From assembly GCF_002079055.1 (NCBI RefSeq), contig NC_047494.1, forward strand, positions 467,268 through 531,267: DNA of 64,000 nucleotides, read 5' to 3'. This document shows, piece after piece, positions 21,197-31,549 of this stretch. Each line of letters starts with the position of its first letter. The first letter of the stretch is position 1. This DNA is from Saccharomyces paradoxus (lineage: Eukaryota; Ascomycota; Saccharomycetes; Saccharomycetales; Saccharomycetaceae). Position numbers and translations under genes: made by a program. Below the pieces are notes generated by a model. It had not been told where the DNA came from. It made no database searches and saw nothing but the letters and a program-made list of their open reading frames with translations.

Positions 21197-23002
21197 ATGA
21201 TACTAACGTTCGTACACTGTTTAGCCGTTATTACGGGATTAGCCTTTGCAAAGTCATATCAGCAACAGCAGGCAGTTTTAGCGCCATCGCAGAATATACA
21301 ATTAAGAGATATCCATATAGGGGATATAAATTTTATCCATACGACAGATACACATGGCTGGTTGGGGTCCCATCTGTCACAAGCTAACTATGATGCTGAC
21401 TGGGGAGATTTCGTCGCATTTGTAGACATATTCAGGGAGAAAACTTCACAACTGTACAGGGACGTGATAGTCATTGATACTGGCGACAAAAGAGATGGTA
21501 ATGGTTTGAGTGATGCTACTTGGCCTCCCGGCCTACGGAGCTCGAAGATATTCAACATGATGGACTATGATCTCTTGACTTTAGGAAATCATGAATTATA
21601 TACAGCTGAAAGTGCCATACTAGAGTATAGAGGAACTTCTCAGTCCTCCAAATTCAAAGAAAAATACGTTTGCAGTAACGTGGAATTCATTGAAGATGAC
21701 GGAAAGAGGGTGCCTTTCGGCAATAAATACGTCACGTTTGAGACACCCATAACGAGGCAAAGAGTTCTGGCATTATCGTTTCTGTTTAGTTTCCAAAGAG
21801 CAAATAACAGAGCAATTGTAACCCCACCATTAGAAGAAATGACAGAGAAAAGCTGGTTCCAGGATATGGTCGAGACAAACAAAGAAGAGAATATTGATTT
21901 GATTATTGTCTTCGGTCATTTGCCTGCCACTGACCCTACAGAGCGTGAAATGCACAAGATTCATGCTTTAATAAGGAAAGAATACCCAAACACCATTATA
22001 CAATATTTTGGAGGGCATACTCATATTAGAGATTTTGTACAACTAGACTCGAAGTCTACCTGTCTACAAAGTGGTCGATTTGCGGAAACTGTCGGGTTCT
22101 TGTCAATTAATATAACGAACTCTTTGGACGGCGACGGACCTATTTTCTCAAGAAGGTATGTTGACTTTAATAAAGACGCTTTCAAATACCATTTAAGCAG
22201 AATAGGGCATGACGCGAATGTGCCAGCATCAACGAAGAAAGGTAAAACCATTTCTCGTTTAGTACATGATCTGCGCCATGAACTGAACTTGAACGAAAAA
22301 TTGGGGTATATTCCTCAGACCTACTACGTGTCAACAAGGCCGTTAGACTCTGAAGAGAATCTTTATCATTTGATCACGCATAAGATTTTACCTAATTTAG
22401 TTCCTTCAAAGAACTATGAACCTTCGATGAGTCGCTTCATTTTGATTAACACTGGCTCTGTTAGGTACGATCTTTACAAAGGCCCATTCACAAAGGATAC
22501 TGAATATATAGTTATGCCCTTCAATAATGATTGGCGCTTCATCACAGTCCCATTGGTCGTTGCCTCCAGGGTGGAAGGTTATTTAAACAAGGGCCCTGTC
22601 ATTGCCTCATTAGGAGTACCATCATCTCATCATAAGCAGCATTTTGGCGGTTTTCAGAAGTGTCCCTTAGTAAACAATCCAAACTTAAGCGACGGTTACA
22701 CCACAGAAGACGACTTTGGATGTCACGGTGATGACACACCTCACAATTCACAAAGGGAATATGATATCCCCAATGTGGTGCAATGTAAAGAGGTGAAAAA
22801 TTTACAGGGAGGGGAAACTGATCCGTTGAGGATGGTTCACGTCATCTTCTACTCATTTATGGAACTCGATATATTAAACGCTGTAAATTCTATTATAAAT
22901 GATTTAGGATTACGTATGGAGAACTTGACTACCAATGACTGTTCCCACTATGGCGGTGATTCAACCAAAAAGTTATTACGAGATTACTTTTCTCAATTTT
23001 AG
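21197..23002 (+). CDS. YHR202W: Secreted/vacuolar metallophosphoesterase, 5'-nucleotidase-like (YHR202W)
   Basis: The 601-residue product starts with a signal peptide (MILTFVHCLAVITGLAFA) and has the calcineurin-like metallophosphoesterase motifs in order: DTHGW (D51, H53), VIDTGDKRDGNG (D94), LGNHELY (130-135), FGHLPATD, and GGHTHIRD. It resembles the 5'-nucleotidase/UshA group, with a C-terminal domain. In S. cerevisiae the protein localises to the vacuole; its substrate is not known to me. Several N-glycosylation sequons support the secretory route. It converges on RPS4B. Confidence 0.9.
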   Translation: MILTFVHCLAVITGLAFAKSYQQQQAVLAPSQNIQLRDIHIGDINFIHTTDTHGWLGSHLSQANYDADWGDFVAFVDIFREKTSQLYRDVIVIDTGDKRDGNGLSDATWPPGLRSSKIFNMMDYDLLTLGNHELYTAESAILEYRGTSQSSKFKEKYVCSNVEFIEDDGKRVPFGNKYVTFETPITRQRVLALSFLFSFQRANNRAIVTPPLEEMTEKSWFQDMVETNKEENIDLIIVFGHLPATDPTEREMHKIHALIRKEYPNTIIQYFGGHTHIRDFVQLDSKSTCLQSGRFAETVGFLSINITNSLDGDGPIFSRRYVDFNKDAFKYHLSRIGHDANVPASTKKGKTISRLVHDLRHELNLNEKLGYIPQTYYVSTRPLDSEENLYHLITHKILPNLVPSKNYEPSMSRFILINTGSVRYDLYKGPFTKDTEYIVMPFNNDWRFITVPLVVASRVEGYLNKGPVIASLGVPSSHHKQHFGGFQKCPLVNNPNLSDGYTTEDDFGCHGDDTPHNSQREYDIPNVVQCKEVKNLQGGETDPLRMVHVIFYSFMELDILNAVNSIINDLGLRMENLTTNDCSHYGGDSTKKLLRDYFSQF

Positions 23003-23170
23003 AGAATTCAACCTGTTTTTTATTTATTTATGCATATCATTTGAAAAGTTCATTTGCACCCGAAATTGCAGTCTTGTTCTCTCGTCTCTTTTGAGGCGCA
23101 TTAGTTACACATTTTCATAAAAAAGAAGAATGAATGTATGTATAATGCTTGTCACTTTTTTTTATAATTG

Positions 23171-23215
23171 ATATATGTATATGTATATGTATATATATAT
23201 ACATACATATATATA
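23171..23215. terminator. TA-rich bidirectional 3'-end region
   Basis: A near-palindromic run of TATATG/TATATA/TACATA units sits between the convergent stops of YHR202W (23002) and RPS4B (23283). TATATA, TACATA and TATGTA are the known yeast polyadenylation efficiency elements and occur here on both strands, so one element could serve both genes. Confidence 0.45.
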
Positions 23216-23282
23216 GTTGATTTAGAATTTATTTATTTTAAACAAAAGACGAAGAAAGGGCAGATAACAATATCTAAAATGT

Positions 23283-24327
23283 TTACAAACCTTGTTGGGC
23301 TCTTCTTCTGTCACGTTCTTCAGCAATAGACAACTTGATACCCTTACCCTTTGGCAAAGAAATGTAAGGCTTACCTTGTTCACCAATGACGAAGACATTG
23401 TTCAATCTAGTGACGAAAGTGTTGTCCAAGGAGTCCTTGATGTGAACTAAATCGAAACCACCATCGTGTCTTTCCTTGTGAACGATAGTACCGATACGAC
23501 CCAAGTTACGACCACCAGTAACGTAAACTAACTTACCGGCATCGAACTTGATGAAATCAGTAATCTTACCAGAGGCCAAATCGATCTTAACAGTGTCATT
23601 GACCTTGATGTTTGGGTCTGGGTATCTGATAGTTCTACCATCGTGGGTAACAACGTATGGAACACCCTTCTTACCCAATTGGACCTTCTTAACCTTACCC
23701 AATTTGTAAGAAGCTTCTTCATCGGTAATACGGTGAACAGCGAATCTACCCTTGACGTCGTAGACCAATCTGAAGTTTTCGTTGGTGGCATCTAGAGTGA
23801 TGACATCCATGAAACCAGCTGGGTAGGTGGTATCGGTTCTAACCTTACCATCAACTTTGACGTGACGTTGCATCAAGATAGCCTTGACTTCACGACCGTT
23901 CAAAGCATACTTTAATCTGTTTCTTAGGAAGACAATCAATGGCAAGGATTCACGCAATTTGTGTGGACCAGCAGATGGTCTTGGGGCGTAACAACCGGAC
24001 AACTTGTCCAATAACCAATGGTGTGGAGCTGCTAATCTCTTTAGATGCTTCTTTCTGTATGAAAAATTGTATTAATAGTATTAAACGTAATGTTGTTAGT
24101 AAAATCATTCCGGAATGCTTATCAGTTACGTAACAAGGATAAAGCTCCTATTTTCAAGACGGGTGAACACAACTCTCTTTATATTCTCTCTTTGGTCTGT
24201 ATTATCATTATGGTGCAGTTCCTAATACCGATCATGACGGGGTGCTCATCTTCAAAGAAAACTATTATCCTGTCCTGGCAACTCTTCATTTTCTCAACTA
24301 TAAATTAACATACGGTCCTCTAGCCAT
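23283..24327 (-). CDS. RPS4B: Ribosomal protein eS4 (Rps4B), two exons
   Basis: This is a component of the small ribosomal subunit. Exon 1 is 24314-24327 (14 bases: ATGGCTAGAGGACC), the intron is 24055-24313 (259 bp), and exon 2 is 23283-24054. The intron starts GTATGT, has TACTAAC (as GTTAGTA at 24095-24101 on the plus strand), and ends ACAG. The spliced product is 261 residues, the family length, beginning [15 protein letters not shown], with the S4 RNA-binding region near residues 42-104 and a KOW-type segment ([11 protein letters not shown]) near residue 180. Codon bias is extreme, as for all ribosomal proteins. In S. cerevisiae this is one of two copies encoding the same protein. Confidence 0.96.
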
Positions 24328-25120
24328 CTTTTCTCAATAGTGGTGTATCTATTGTTATACTTAGTCGACGAAATCTGAAAAGAGACAACTCTAGAAGTTA
24401 ATAAATTACTATTACTTATTCAACCAACTAGTAAAATAAAGCAACTTCAAACACCTCCAAGTCCCAGAGAAGGAGGATACGATGCCATTGCGCTAACGAA
24501 ACGGTACAGATCCTCCTCCATACAACCTATTGGTTTGGCAAATTCCAGACCAAGTGGAGCTCTCCCCCACCACCCTGGGCAGGTGACAAAACAAGCCCGG
24601 GCCTGGATTCCAGGCTGGATTGGTGAAGCCCAGCGAGGAATTCCGGAAACGCCAGCCCAGGGACAGTAAAGTCAGGCGGTGGGATGATCTCCTTGGACAG
24701 AGGAACTCTGCGCTACTAGACTAGCGCGAAGAATCGAACAAGGAGATACTCCGCTGCAAAGAAGAAAAATGGCGCAACACAAAACATGTTTGGGTGAAAT
24801 GTGTGGATGTATAGTTGTCTCGAAAATAATGATTATGAGAGAATAACCACCAAAGAGGCTGAAGAGTAAACACAGTCCATTGTTGGATATACTAACCATC
24901 CTACCTCAGCATAGTTACACTATTAGTACATTTGTTATAGACTTATGGCCTCCGCTGTGTTTTGAAGACGGGTAACCACTTCTTAATGGCATGTTTCAGC
25001 GACTATTAAATAATAAGCAATAAAGCAGGACGCGTTTTTGATGAGATGTATGTTAATGGATCAAGAGTAACCATGTTAAGGTCGTATTTCCATGAATTGC
25101 TCAACGTTTGAGGAAATAGA
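24328..25120. promoter_or_regulatory. Divergent RPS4B/MNL1 promoter region
   Basis: This 793-bp region separates two divergent starts. The RPS4B side has a GC-rich patch (about 24470-24670) unusual for this genome, then the Rap1 sites described separately. No tRNA, LTR or further ORF is supported. Confidence 0.5.
24785..24810 (-). promoter_or_regulatory. RPS4B: Tandem Rap1 (RPG-box) sites for RPS4B
   Basis: On the minus strand, ACATCCACACAT (24799-24810) is one base from the RPG consensus ACATCCRTRCAT, and CACCCAAACATG (24785-24796) matches the ACACCCAAACAT Rap1 type. Two adjacent Rap1 sites 450-490 bp upstream of the start are the usual arrangement of ribosomal protein promoters. Confidence 0.6.
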
Positions 25121-27514
25121 ATGGTTTGTTGCTTATGGGTGCTTCTAGTATTGCTTCTACAACTCGATCATGTAGCGAGCGAAGACAATGCGTACTCATT
25201 CACTGCTAAAGAACTTAAGGCTTACAAGCAAGAAGTGAGGGAGTTGTTTTATTTTGGCTTCGACAATTATTTAGAGCACGGGTATCCATATGATGAGGTG
25301 AGGCCCATTTCATGCGTTCCTAAGAAGAGAAACTTTGAGAACCCCGATGATCAAGTCACTAATGATATATTAGGCAATTTCACAATTACTTTAATAGATT
25401 CGTTGACCACTATTGCTATATTGGAAGACCGACCGCAGTTTTTGAAAGCCGTTCGACTTGTTGAAAGGACATTCCCCGGTGGCAGTTTCGATGTTGATTC
25501 CACAATACAAATCTTTGAAACTACTATACGTGTTATCGGATCACTACTTTCATCGCATCTTTATGCTACAGATCCCACAAAGACTGTGTATTTAGGGGAC
25601 GAGTATGATGGTTCTCTGTTACGTCTCGCTCAGGATATGGCGGATAGGCTTTTACCGGCATATTTAACGTCTACTGGATTACCTATCCCACGAAGAAACA
25701 TCAAACGGAAGTGGGATACCCCTGATTTTACAGATTCATTGGGGACAGAAAATAATGTGGCTGCCATGGCGTCTCCCATGTTCGAATTCACTATTCTATC
25801 TTACCTGACAGGCGATCCCAAGTATGAAAAAGTGACCAGGTACGCGTTTGATAAAACATGGTCTCTTAGAACCGATTTAGATTTACTACCCATGTCTTTT
25901 CATCCCGAAAAACTGACACCATATACACCGATGACTGGAATTGGTGCCTCCATCGACTCGTTTTTCGAATACGCTTTAAAGGGTGCCGTACTGTTTGATG
26001 ATTCAGAATTAATGGAGGTTTGGAACGTGGCATACGAATCGTTGAAAACTAACTGTAAAAACGACTGGTTCTTCGCGAATATAATGGCTGACTCAGGACA
26101 CTTGTTTGTCCCCTGGATTGATTCTTTGAGTGCGTTTTTCCCCGGTTTACAAGTGCTTGCTGGTGATTTGGATGATGCCATTGCGAACCATTTAATGTTT
26201 TTAAAGATATGGAACACTTTCGGTGGTATCCCTGAAAGGTGGAACTTTAGTCCTTCGGAGTTCCCCCCTCTATCTTCATTAGAAGGATCGGTACCGTTTT
26301 CTTTGAACACTATCCTTCCCTTAGAATGGTACCCATTAAGACCAGAATTTTTTGAATCAACCTATTTCTTATATAGAGCTACAAAAGACCCGTTTTACTT
26401 GAATATTGGTGTTCATTTGCTAAAAGATCTGAAGCAACGATTTAAATCCAACTGTGGATTTGCAGGTTTCCAAAATGTCATCACGGGCGAACTGCAAGAT
26501 AGAATGGAGACGTATGTCTTGAGTGAAACTGTGAAATACTTGTATTTATTATTTGATGAAGAGAACGAATTACATAGCAGCGCGAGTAATGTAATTTTCA
26601 GTACGGAAGCTCATCCAATGTGGTTGTCCCAAGAAGTGAGATCCAAATACAAATGGAATGCTAAACTTAACGACTCCATCTACTCGTTACACTTGGATAT
26701 TTGCCAGAAGAGAGATAGGGAACTACAAGCTGAAGGGAACACATTGGGTCAAAAAATCGTGGGTTTTGCGAAATCAATCTTTCAAAAAGGTACACCAAAC
26801 GATGAGGCTGTTGGTCCAATTCTAGATTATGCCATTAATACTGAACTCCCCGGCATATGCTCAATAAAGCCTCATCATGCAATGGATAACTACTCTTGGT
26901 ACTCTCCAATGTTGAGCAATTTTGACAGATTATTTGAGATTGACACCCGGTTCGCAGCCACACTAATTAAGCCTTCACACATGCACAACTATGGTCCGAT
27001 TGAGCTAGAACCTGAATTTTATAGCAGGTGGTCTAATCCGCAGTTCAGCACATGCCAGATCACACCCACCACCGAAATTTTCGAACTGCTATTCGATCTT
27101 CCTGGATTGCATCAGTTGAATCCCTTAATCTCAGACAACAAAACTATCACATTCGAAACATTTGGAGGTAGATCAAGATTGAAGGTCGAAAAGATTCAAA
27201 TCTACCAAATTGATTACTATGGAGACTTAATCACCGCATCGACATTTCAAAACATCTCCCGCCGGGATACCTCCTCGAATGTATGCGATACTATGGCAAG
27301 CTTGTATTCTCCCACTTATCTTTACAGAGTGGTAGCAGTCAACGGACGGACAGTGCCTCACCATGGAAGGGTGCAAATCAAGAAACACAGTCCTATGCTT
27401 ACTTCTAATGGTACAAGAGAGGAAGACGAAATCAGAATTGATGCCATCGGGATTAATGACCGCTCCCAACTCATGTTGGAATGCACACCCATCATCAACC
27501 TATTTATTGTATGA
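25121..27514 (+). CDS. MNL1: ER alpha-1,2-mannosidase of ERAD (Mnl1/Htm1)
   Basis: Mnl1/Htm1 works with Pdi1 to trim Man8 to Man7 on misfolded glycoproteins, making the signal read by Yos9. The 797-residue protein has a signal peptide (MVCCLWVLLVLLLQLDHVAS), the GH47 catalytic domain (about residues 30-490) with RPISC, TLIDSLTTIAIL, and the acidic catalytic region around NVAAMASPMFEFT and ETVKYLYLLF, then a C-terminal extension of about 300 residues typical of EDEM proteins. There is no HDEL-type retention signal, as in the known protein. Confidence 0.95.
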   Translation: MVCCLWVLLVLLLQLDHVASEDNAYSFTAKELKAYKQEVRELFYFGFDNYLEHGYPYDEVRPISCVPKKRNFENPDDQVTNDILGNFTITLIDSLTTIAILEDRPQFLKAVRLVERTFPGGSFDVDSTIQIFETTIRVIGSLLSSHLYATDPTKTVYLGDEYDGSLLRLAQDMADRLLPAYLTSTGLPIPRRNIKRKWDTPDFTDSLGTENNVAAMASPMFEFTILSYLTGDPKYEKVTRYAFDKTWSLRTDLDLLPMSFHPEKLTPYTPMTGIGASIDSFFEYALKGAVLFDDSELMEVWNVAYESLKTNCKNDWFFANIMADSGHLFVPWIDSLSAFFPGLQVLAGDLDDAIANHLMFLKIWNTFGGIPERWNFSPSEFPPLSSLEGSVPFSLNTILPLEWYPLRPEFFESTYFLYRATKDPFYLNIGVHLLKDLKQRFKSNCGFAGFQNVITGELQDRMETYVLSETVKYLYLLFDEENELHSSASNVIFSTEAHPMWLSQEVRSKYKWNAKLNDSIYSLHLDICQKRDRELQAEGNTLGQKIVGFAKSIFQKGTPNDEAVGPILDYAINTELPGICSIKPHHAMDNYSWYSPMLSNFDRLFEIDTRFAATLIKPSHMHNYGPIELEPEFYSRWSNPQFSTCQITPTTEIFELLFDLPGLHQLNPLISDNKTITFETFGGRSRLKVEKIQIYQIDYYGDLITASTFQNISRRDTSSNVCDTMASLYSPTYLYRVVAVNGRTVPHHGRVQIKKHSPMLTSNGTREEDEIRIDAIGINDRSQLMLECTPIINLFIV

Positions 27515-28174
27515 TATCACTTCTCTTCTAGATAGACCTACAGCTTTTACATAATAACGCTGGTAATAACAGATAATGAACAAAATTCGTTACCCTCGGT
27601 AAAACCGGCCAGAAAAAAAAAAAAAAAAAAAAAAAAATTTGTTCTCAAACTGTAAACTTAATTAAAAGCTTATTTGTTTGTTATCTGTTTCTCATCGGTT
27701 TCGTCTGTTGCTTAAAGGGCGAATCGGTCATTTACGATAACGCTTCTTTCTGCATATTCCGATCCTTAAAGGCGTTCTTATTCATATTACGGGTCCAATA
27801 TAACATAGATCATTGTGCTCAGCTCATCCATTTCGTTGGTCGCTTATATTCTCTTTTTTGTTTTATTCTTTCCCTTCTTTTCAAGGTTCTTTGCAAGTGC
27901 ACTGAGAATAGTTACAAGTAACTTTGCACCAGTTCTAGGCTGCTTACTCTTTTTTCAGCTCGTCCAGTTTATATACCCTTTTCGTGGCTCTTTTTCCTAA
28001 TTTGCCCCTCTTCGCTTTTTATTGAAAATTTTACCCACTCTCACATAATCGCCTAAGGGCATCTATTTAATAAGGTACAGTCAAAAATTCACTATTTTTG
28101 CCACTGTTTGAAAGAAGGATAAGTCAGAGGACTCTAGACCTATAAGCAAGAAAATAAAGCTACGAAGACACAAT
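27515..28174. promoter_or_regulatory. SCH9: MNL1-SCH9 intergenic region and SCH9 leader
   Basis: The 660-bp region holds a 25-A tract at 27613-27637 and a nine-codon frame (ATG at 27576, stop at 27600-27602) just before it. I find no other ATG between that tract and the SCH9 start. The S. cerevisiae SCH9 leader is reported to be long and to contain a small upstream ORF, so the short frame could be its counterpart if transcription starts that far upstream. Confidence 0.4.
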
Positions 28175-30652
28175 ATGATGAATTTTTTTACATCAAAATC
28201 ATCGAATCAGGATACTGGGTTTAGCTCTCAACATCAACATCCAAATGAACAGAACAATGGAAGCAATAACAGCGGCAACGCTGGAAATAGCAACGGATAC
28301 CCATGTAAACTAGTACCCAATGGCCCCTGCACGTCATCAAATAATGGCGCCCTTTTTACGAACTTTACTTTACAAACTGCAACGCCGACCACTGCTATTA
28401 GTCAGGACTTATACGCAATGGGAACCACGGGAATAACATCAGAAAATGCCCTTTTTCAGATGAAGTCAATGAATAATGGGATATCATCAGTTAATAACAA
28501 CTACAGCAACACCCCTACGATTATTACCACGTCACAAGAGGAAACTAGTGCTGGGAATGTACATGGTAATGCCGGTGGCAATTCTTTGCAAAATTCTGAA
28601 GATGACAACTTTTCCTCCAGTTCCACCACCAAATGCTTACTCTCTTCCACCTCTTCGCTGTCGATAAACCAACGAGAAGCAGCAGCAGCGGCTTACGGTC
28701 CAGATACCGATATTCCTAGGGGTAAATTAGAAGTTACAATAATAGAAGCGCGTGACTTGGTCACTAGATCAAAGGATTCACAACCTTATGTTGTTTGTAC
28801 TTTTGAGAGTTCAGAGTTCATTTCCAATGGTCCTGAATCACTAGGCGCCATTAATAATAACAACAACCATAACAACAACCATAATCAGCATAATCAAAAC
28901 CAGCATACTAACAACAATAATGAGAATACCAATCCTGACGCCGCTAGCCAGCATCATAACAATAACAGTGGTTGGAACGGCTCTCAGTTACCATCGATAA
29001 AAGAGCATTTGAAGAAAAAACCCCTTTATACACACAGATCATCTTCCCAGTTGGACCAACTAAACTCTTGCTCTTCAGTGACTGATCCTAGCAAACGTTC
29101 TTCTAATTCTTCGTCGGGTTCTTCAAATGACCCAAAGAATGATAGTTCGCATCCAATATGGCATCACAAGACAACATTTGATGTTCTGGGATCTCACTCG
29201 GAGTTAGATATTTCTGTCTATGACGCTGCTCACGATCACATGTTCTTAGGCCAAGTTAGACTGTATCCAATGATACATAATTTAGCACATGCTTCCCAAC
29301 ACCAATGGCACAACCTGAAACCTCGTGTTATTGATGAAGTTGTGTCGGGAGATATCTTAATCAAATGGACTTATAAACAAACAAAGAAAAGGCACTACGG
29401 TCCACAGGATTTTGAAGTTCTTCGATTATTGGGTAAGGGAACATTTGGCCAGGTCTACCAGGTTAAGAAGAAAGACACTCAAAGAATTTACGCAATGAAA
29501 GTGCTCTCCAAGAAAGTCATTGTCAAGAAAAATGAGATCGCGCACACAATTGGCGAAAGAAATATCCTAGTCACTACTGCGTCCAAATCGTCCCCGTTTA
29601 TTGTCGGATTGAAGTTTTCTTTCCAAACACCAACAGACCTGTATTTGGTTACTGATTATATGAGTGGTGGAGAACTATTCTGGCATTTACAAAAAGAGGG
29701 CCGTTTTTCAGAAGACAGGGCGAAATTTTACATCGCTGAATTAGTCTTGGCTTTAGAACATTTGCACGATAACGACATCGTTTACAGGGATTTAAAACCT
29801 GAAAATATTCTACTCGATGCCAATGGTAACATCGCTCTTTGCGATTTTGGTCTTTCGAAGGCTGATTTGAAGGATAGAACAAACACTTTTTGCGGTACCA
29901 CAGAGTACCTGGCACCGGAATTGTTACTGGACGAAACTGGTTACACTAAGATGGTCGACTTCTGGTCTTTGGGTGTCTTGATATTTGAAATGTGTTGCGG
30001 TTGGTCTCCTTTCTTTGCGGAAAACAATCAAAAAATGTACCAAAAAATTGCCTTTGGTAAAGTCAAGTTCCCCAGAGACGTACTATCACAAGAAGGCAGG
30101 TCATTTGTAAAAGGTTTATTAAACAGAAACCCCAGACATAGACTCGGTGCTATCGATGATGGAAGAGAACTACGAGCTCATCCCTTTTTCGCAGATATCG
30201 ACTGGGAGGCTTTGAAACAGAAAAAAATTCCACCACCCTTCAAACCACATCTGGTCTCGGAAACAGATACTTCGAATTTTGACCCGGAATTTACAACGGC
30301 TTCAACGTCATACATGAACAAGCACCAGCCTATGATGACTGCTACCCCGCTATCCCCGGCTATGCAAGCAAAGTTCGCTGGTTTCACCTTTGTTGATGAG
30401 TCCGCCATCGATGAACACGTTAATAACAACCGAAAATTCCTGCAAAACTCGTATTTCATGGAGCCGGGTTCCTTCATCCCGGGAAATCCAAACTTGCCCC
30501 CAGACGAAGATGTCATCGATGATGATGGGGACGAGGACATCAATGATGGATTCAACCAAGAGAAAAATATGAACAACAGCCATTCACAGATCGATTTCGA
30601 TGGCGATCAACACATGGATGACGAATTCGTCAGTGGAAGATTTGAAATATGA
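28175..30652 (+). CDS. SCH9: AGC protein kinase Sch9 (S6K-like TORC1 effector)
   Basis: Sch9 is the main TORC1 substrate kinase at the vacuole, controlling ribosome biogenesis, entry to G0 and lifespan. The 825-residue product has a low-complexity N terminus with Asn/Ser runs, a C2 domain from about residue 188 interrupted by an Asn/His-rich insert (about 228-270), and the kinase domain from about residue 412 with GKGTFGQV, K442, YRDLKPEN (D539) and DFGLSK. T571 in TNTFCGTTEYLAPE is the Pkh1 activation-loop site, and T738 in FAGFTFVDE is the hydrophobic-motif TORC1 site. These are one residue later than the S. cerevisiae numbering, from an indel in the N-terminal repeats. Confidence 0.97.
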   Translation: MMNFFTSKSSNQDTGFSSQHQHPNEQNNGSNNSGNAGNSNGYPCKLVPNGPCTSSNNGALFTNFTLQTATPTTAISQDLYAMGTTGITSENALFQMKSMNNGISSVNNNYSNTPTIITTSQEETSAGNVHGNAGGNSLQNSEDDNFSSSSTTKCLLSSTSSLSINQREAAAAAYGPDTDIPRGKLEVTIIEARDLVTRSKDSQPYVVCTFESSEFISNGPESLGAINNNNNHNNNHNQHNQNQHTNNNNENTNPDAASQHHNNNSGWNGSQLPSIKEHLKKKPLYTHRSSSQLDQLNSCSSVTDPSKRSSNSSSGSSNDPKNDSSHPIWHHKTTFDVLGSHSELDISVYDAAHDHMFLGQVRLYPMIHNLAHASQHQWHNLKPRVIDEVVSGDILIKWTYKQTKKRHYGPQDFEVLRLLGKGTFGQVYQVKKKDTQRIYAMKVLSKKVIVKKNEIAHTIGERNILVTTASKSSPFIVGLKFSFQTPTDLYLVTDYMSGGELFWHLQKEGRFSEDRAKFYIAELVLALEHLHDNDIVYRDLKPENILLDANGNIALCDFGLSKADLKDRTNTFCGTTEYLAPELLLDETGYTKMVDFWSLGVLIFEMCCGWSPFFAENNQKMYQKIAFGKVKFPRDVLSQEGRSFVKGLLNRNPRHRLGAIDDGRELRAHPFFADIDWEALKQKKIPPPFKPHLVSETDTSNFDPEFTTASTSYMNKHQPMMTATPLSPAMQAKFAGFTFVDESAIDEHVNNNRKFLQNSYFMEPGSFIPGNPNLPPDEDVIDDDGDEDINDGFNQEKNMNNSHSQIDFDGDQHMDDEFVSGRFEI

Positions 30653-31549
30653 CTTTTCAATTGCTCTTCTTGCCCTTCTTCTTCCCTTCCCCTTTTTCTT
30701 TTTTACCTAATTTTCTATCTTTTATTTCCACTTTCTATTACTTTGTATCTTTTAATCGTTTTCCCCACTTTATCCAAACATTTCTTCTATTTATATATAT
30801 GGAAAGTATGTATGTATTTTCGTTTTATTTATACTCCAAAAAAAATAAATAACTGTTCATCAATTTCTAGTTTATCGCATTTTTAACCATCAGCTTATAC
30901 TTTATTCTTCCATTATTCCATTGTATTTTGACATATTTATCCCTCATCTTTGTACAATTAGGGCTTGAGAGAATATTCCACTGTCATTTTCCCATGTTGG
31001 ATCCGAAAGTAAAGGTTAACTGGCTCTGTTAGAAGATAAAAAAGAAATGTTATGTATAGTGGGGTAAGCTTAAATCGAAAGAAGGGTTAATTCGAATTTA
31101 TGAGGGTTTGAATTATAATAGGGATGCCGTAATGTGTGGGCAGGGCTCATCGATGCGCATTACATGGATTTTCCGAAATTCTGAATTTTTTCTTTTGGAC
31201 TATGAGCAAAAAGTGGACAGCTTTATTAAGCTTAACTGTCATCCCATCGAATGCGACAGAATTGAAAGTGCTTCCAGGATCTAAAACATTTGTCAAAAGT
31301 TTTACTAACACAATACAAGTATCCCTGGTTACATTATTTTCTTCCAACATTTTATCTAGGCTTACTGCTGCGTTTGGGTCATAAACTTAACTCGCTCATT
31401 AGAGGAACCTTCTGTCTTTCCAAGAAGACTGACAAGAGAGCAACGAAATCGCTGTATTATTAAAGGACTGTTATAGAAGTTTTTTTACTCTCTTTGTTTT
31501 CATTGTTTCTTATTCCTATTTTTTCGTTGCTTTCCTTTTGATAACCACT
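30653..31549. other. SCH9-SKN7 intergenic region
   Basis: The 897-bp stretch holds the T/C-rich SCH9 3' region and the SKN7 promoter. A 67-codon ATG frame on the minus strand (31147-31350) is the only notable frame; see findings. No RNA gene is visible. Confidence 0.45.
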
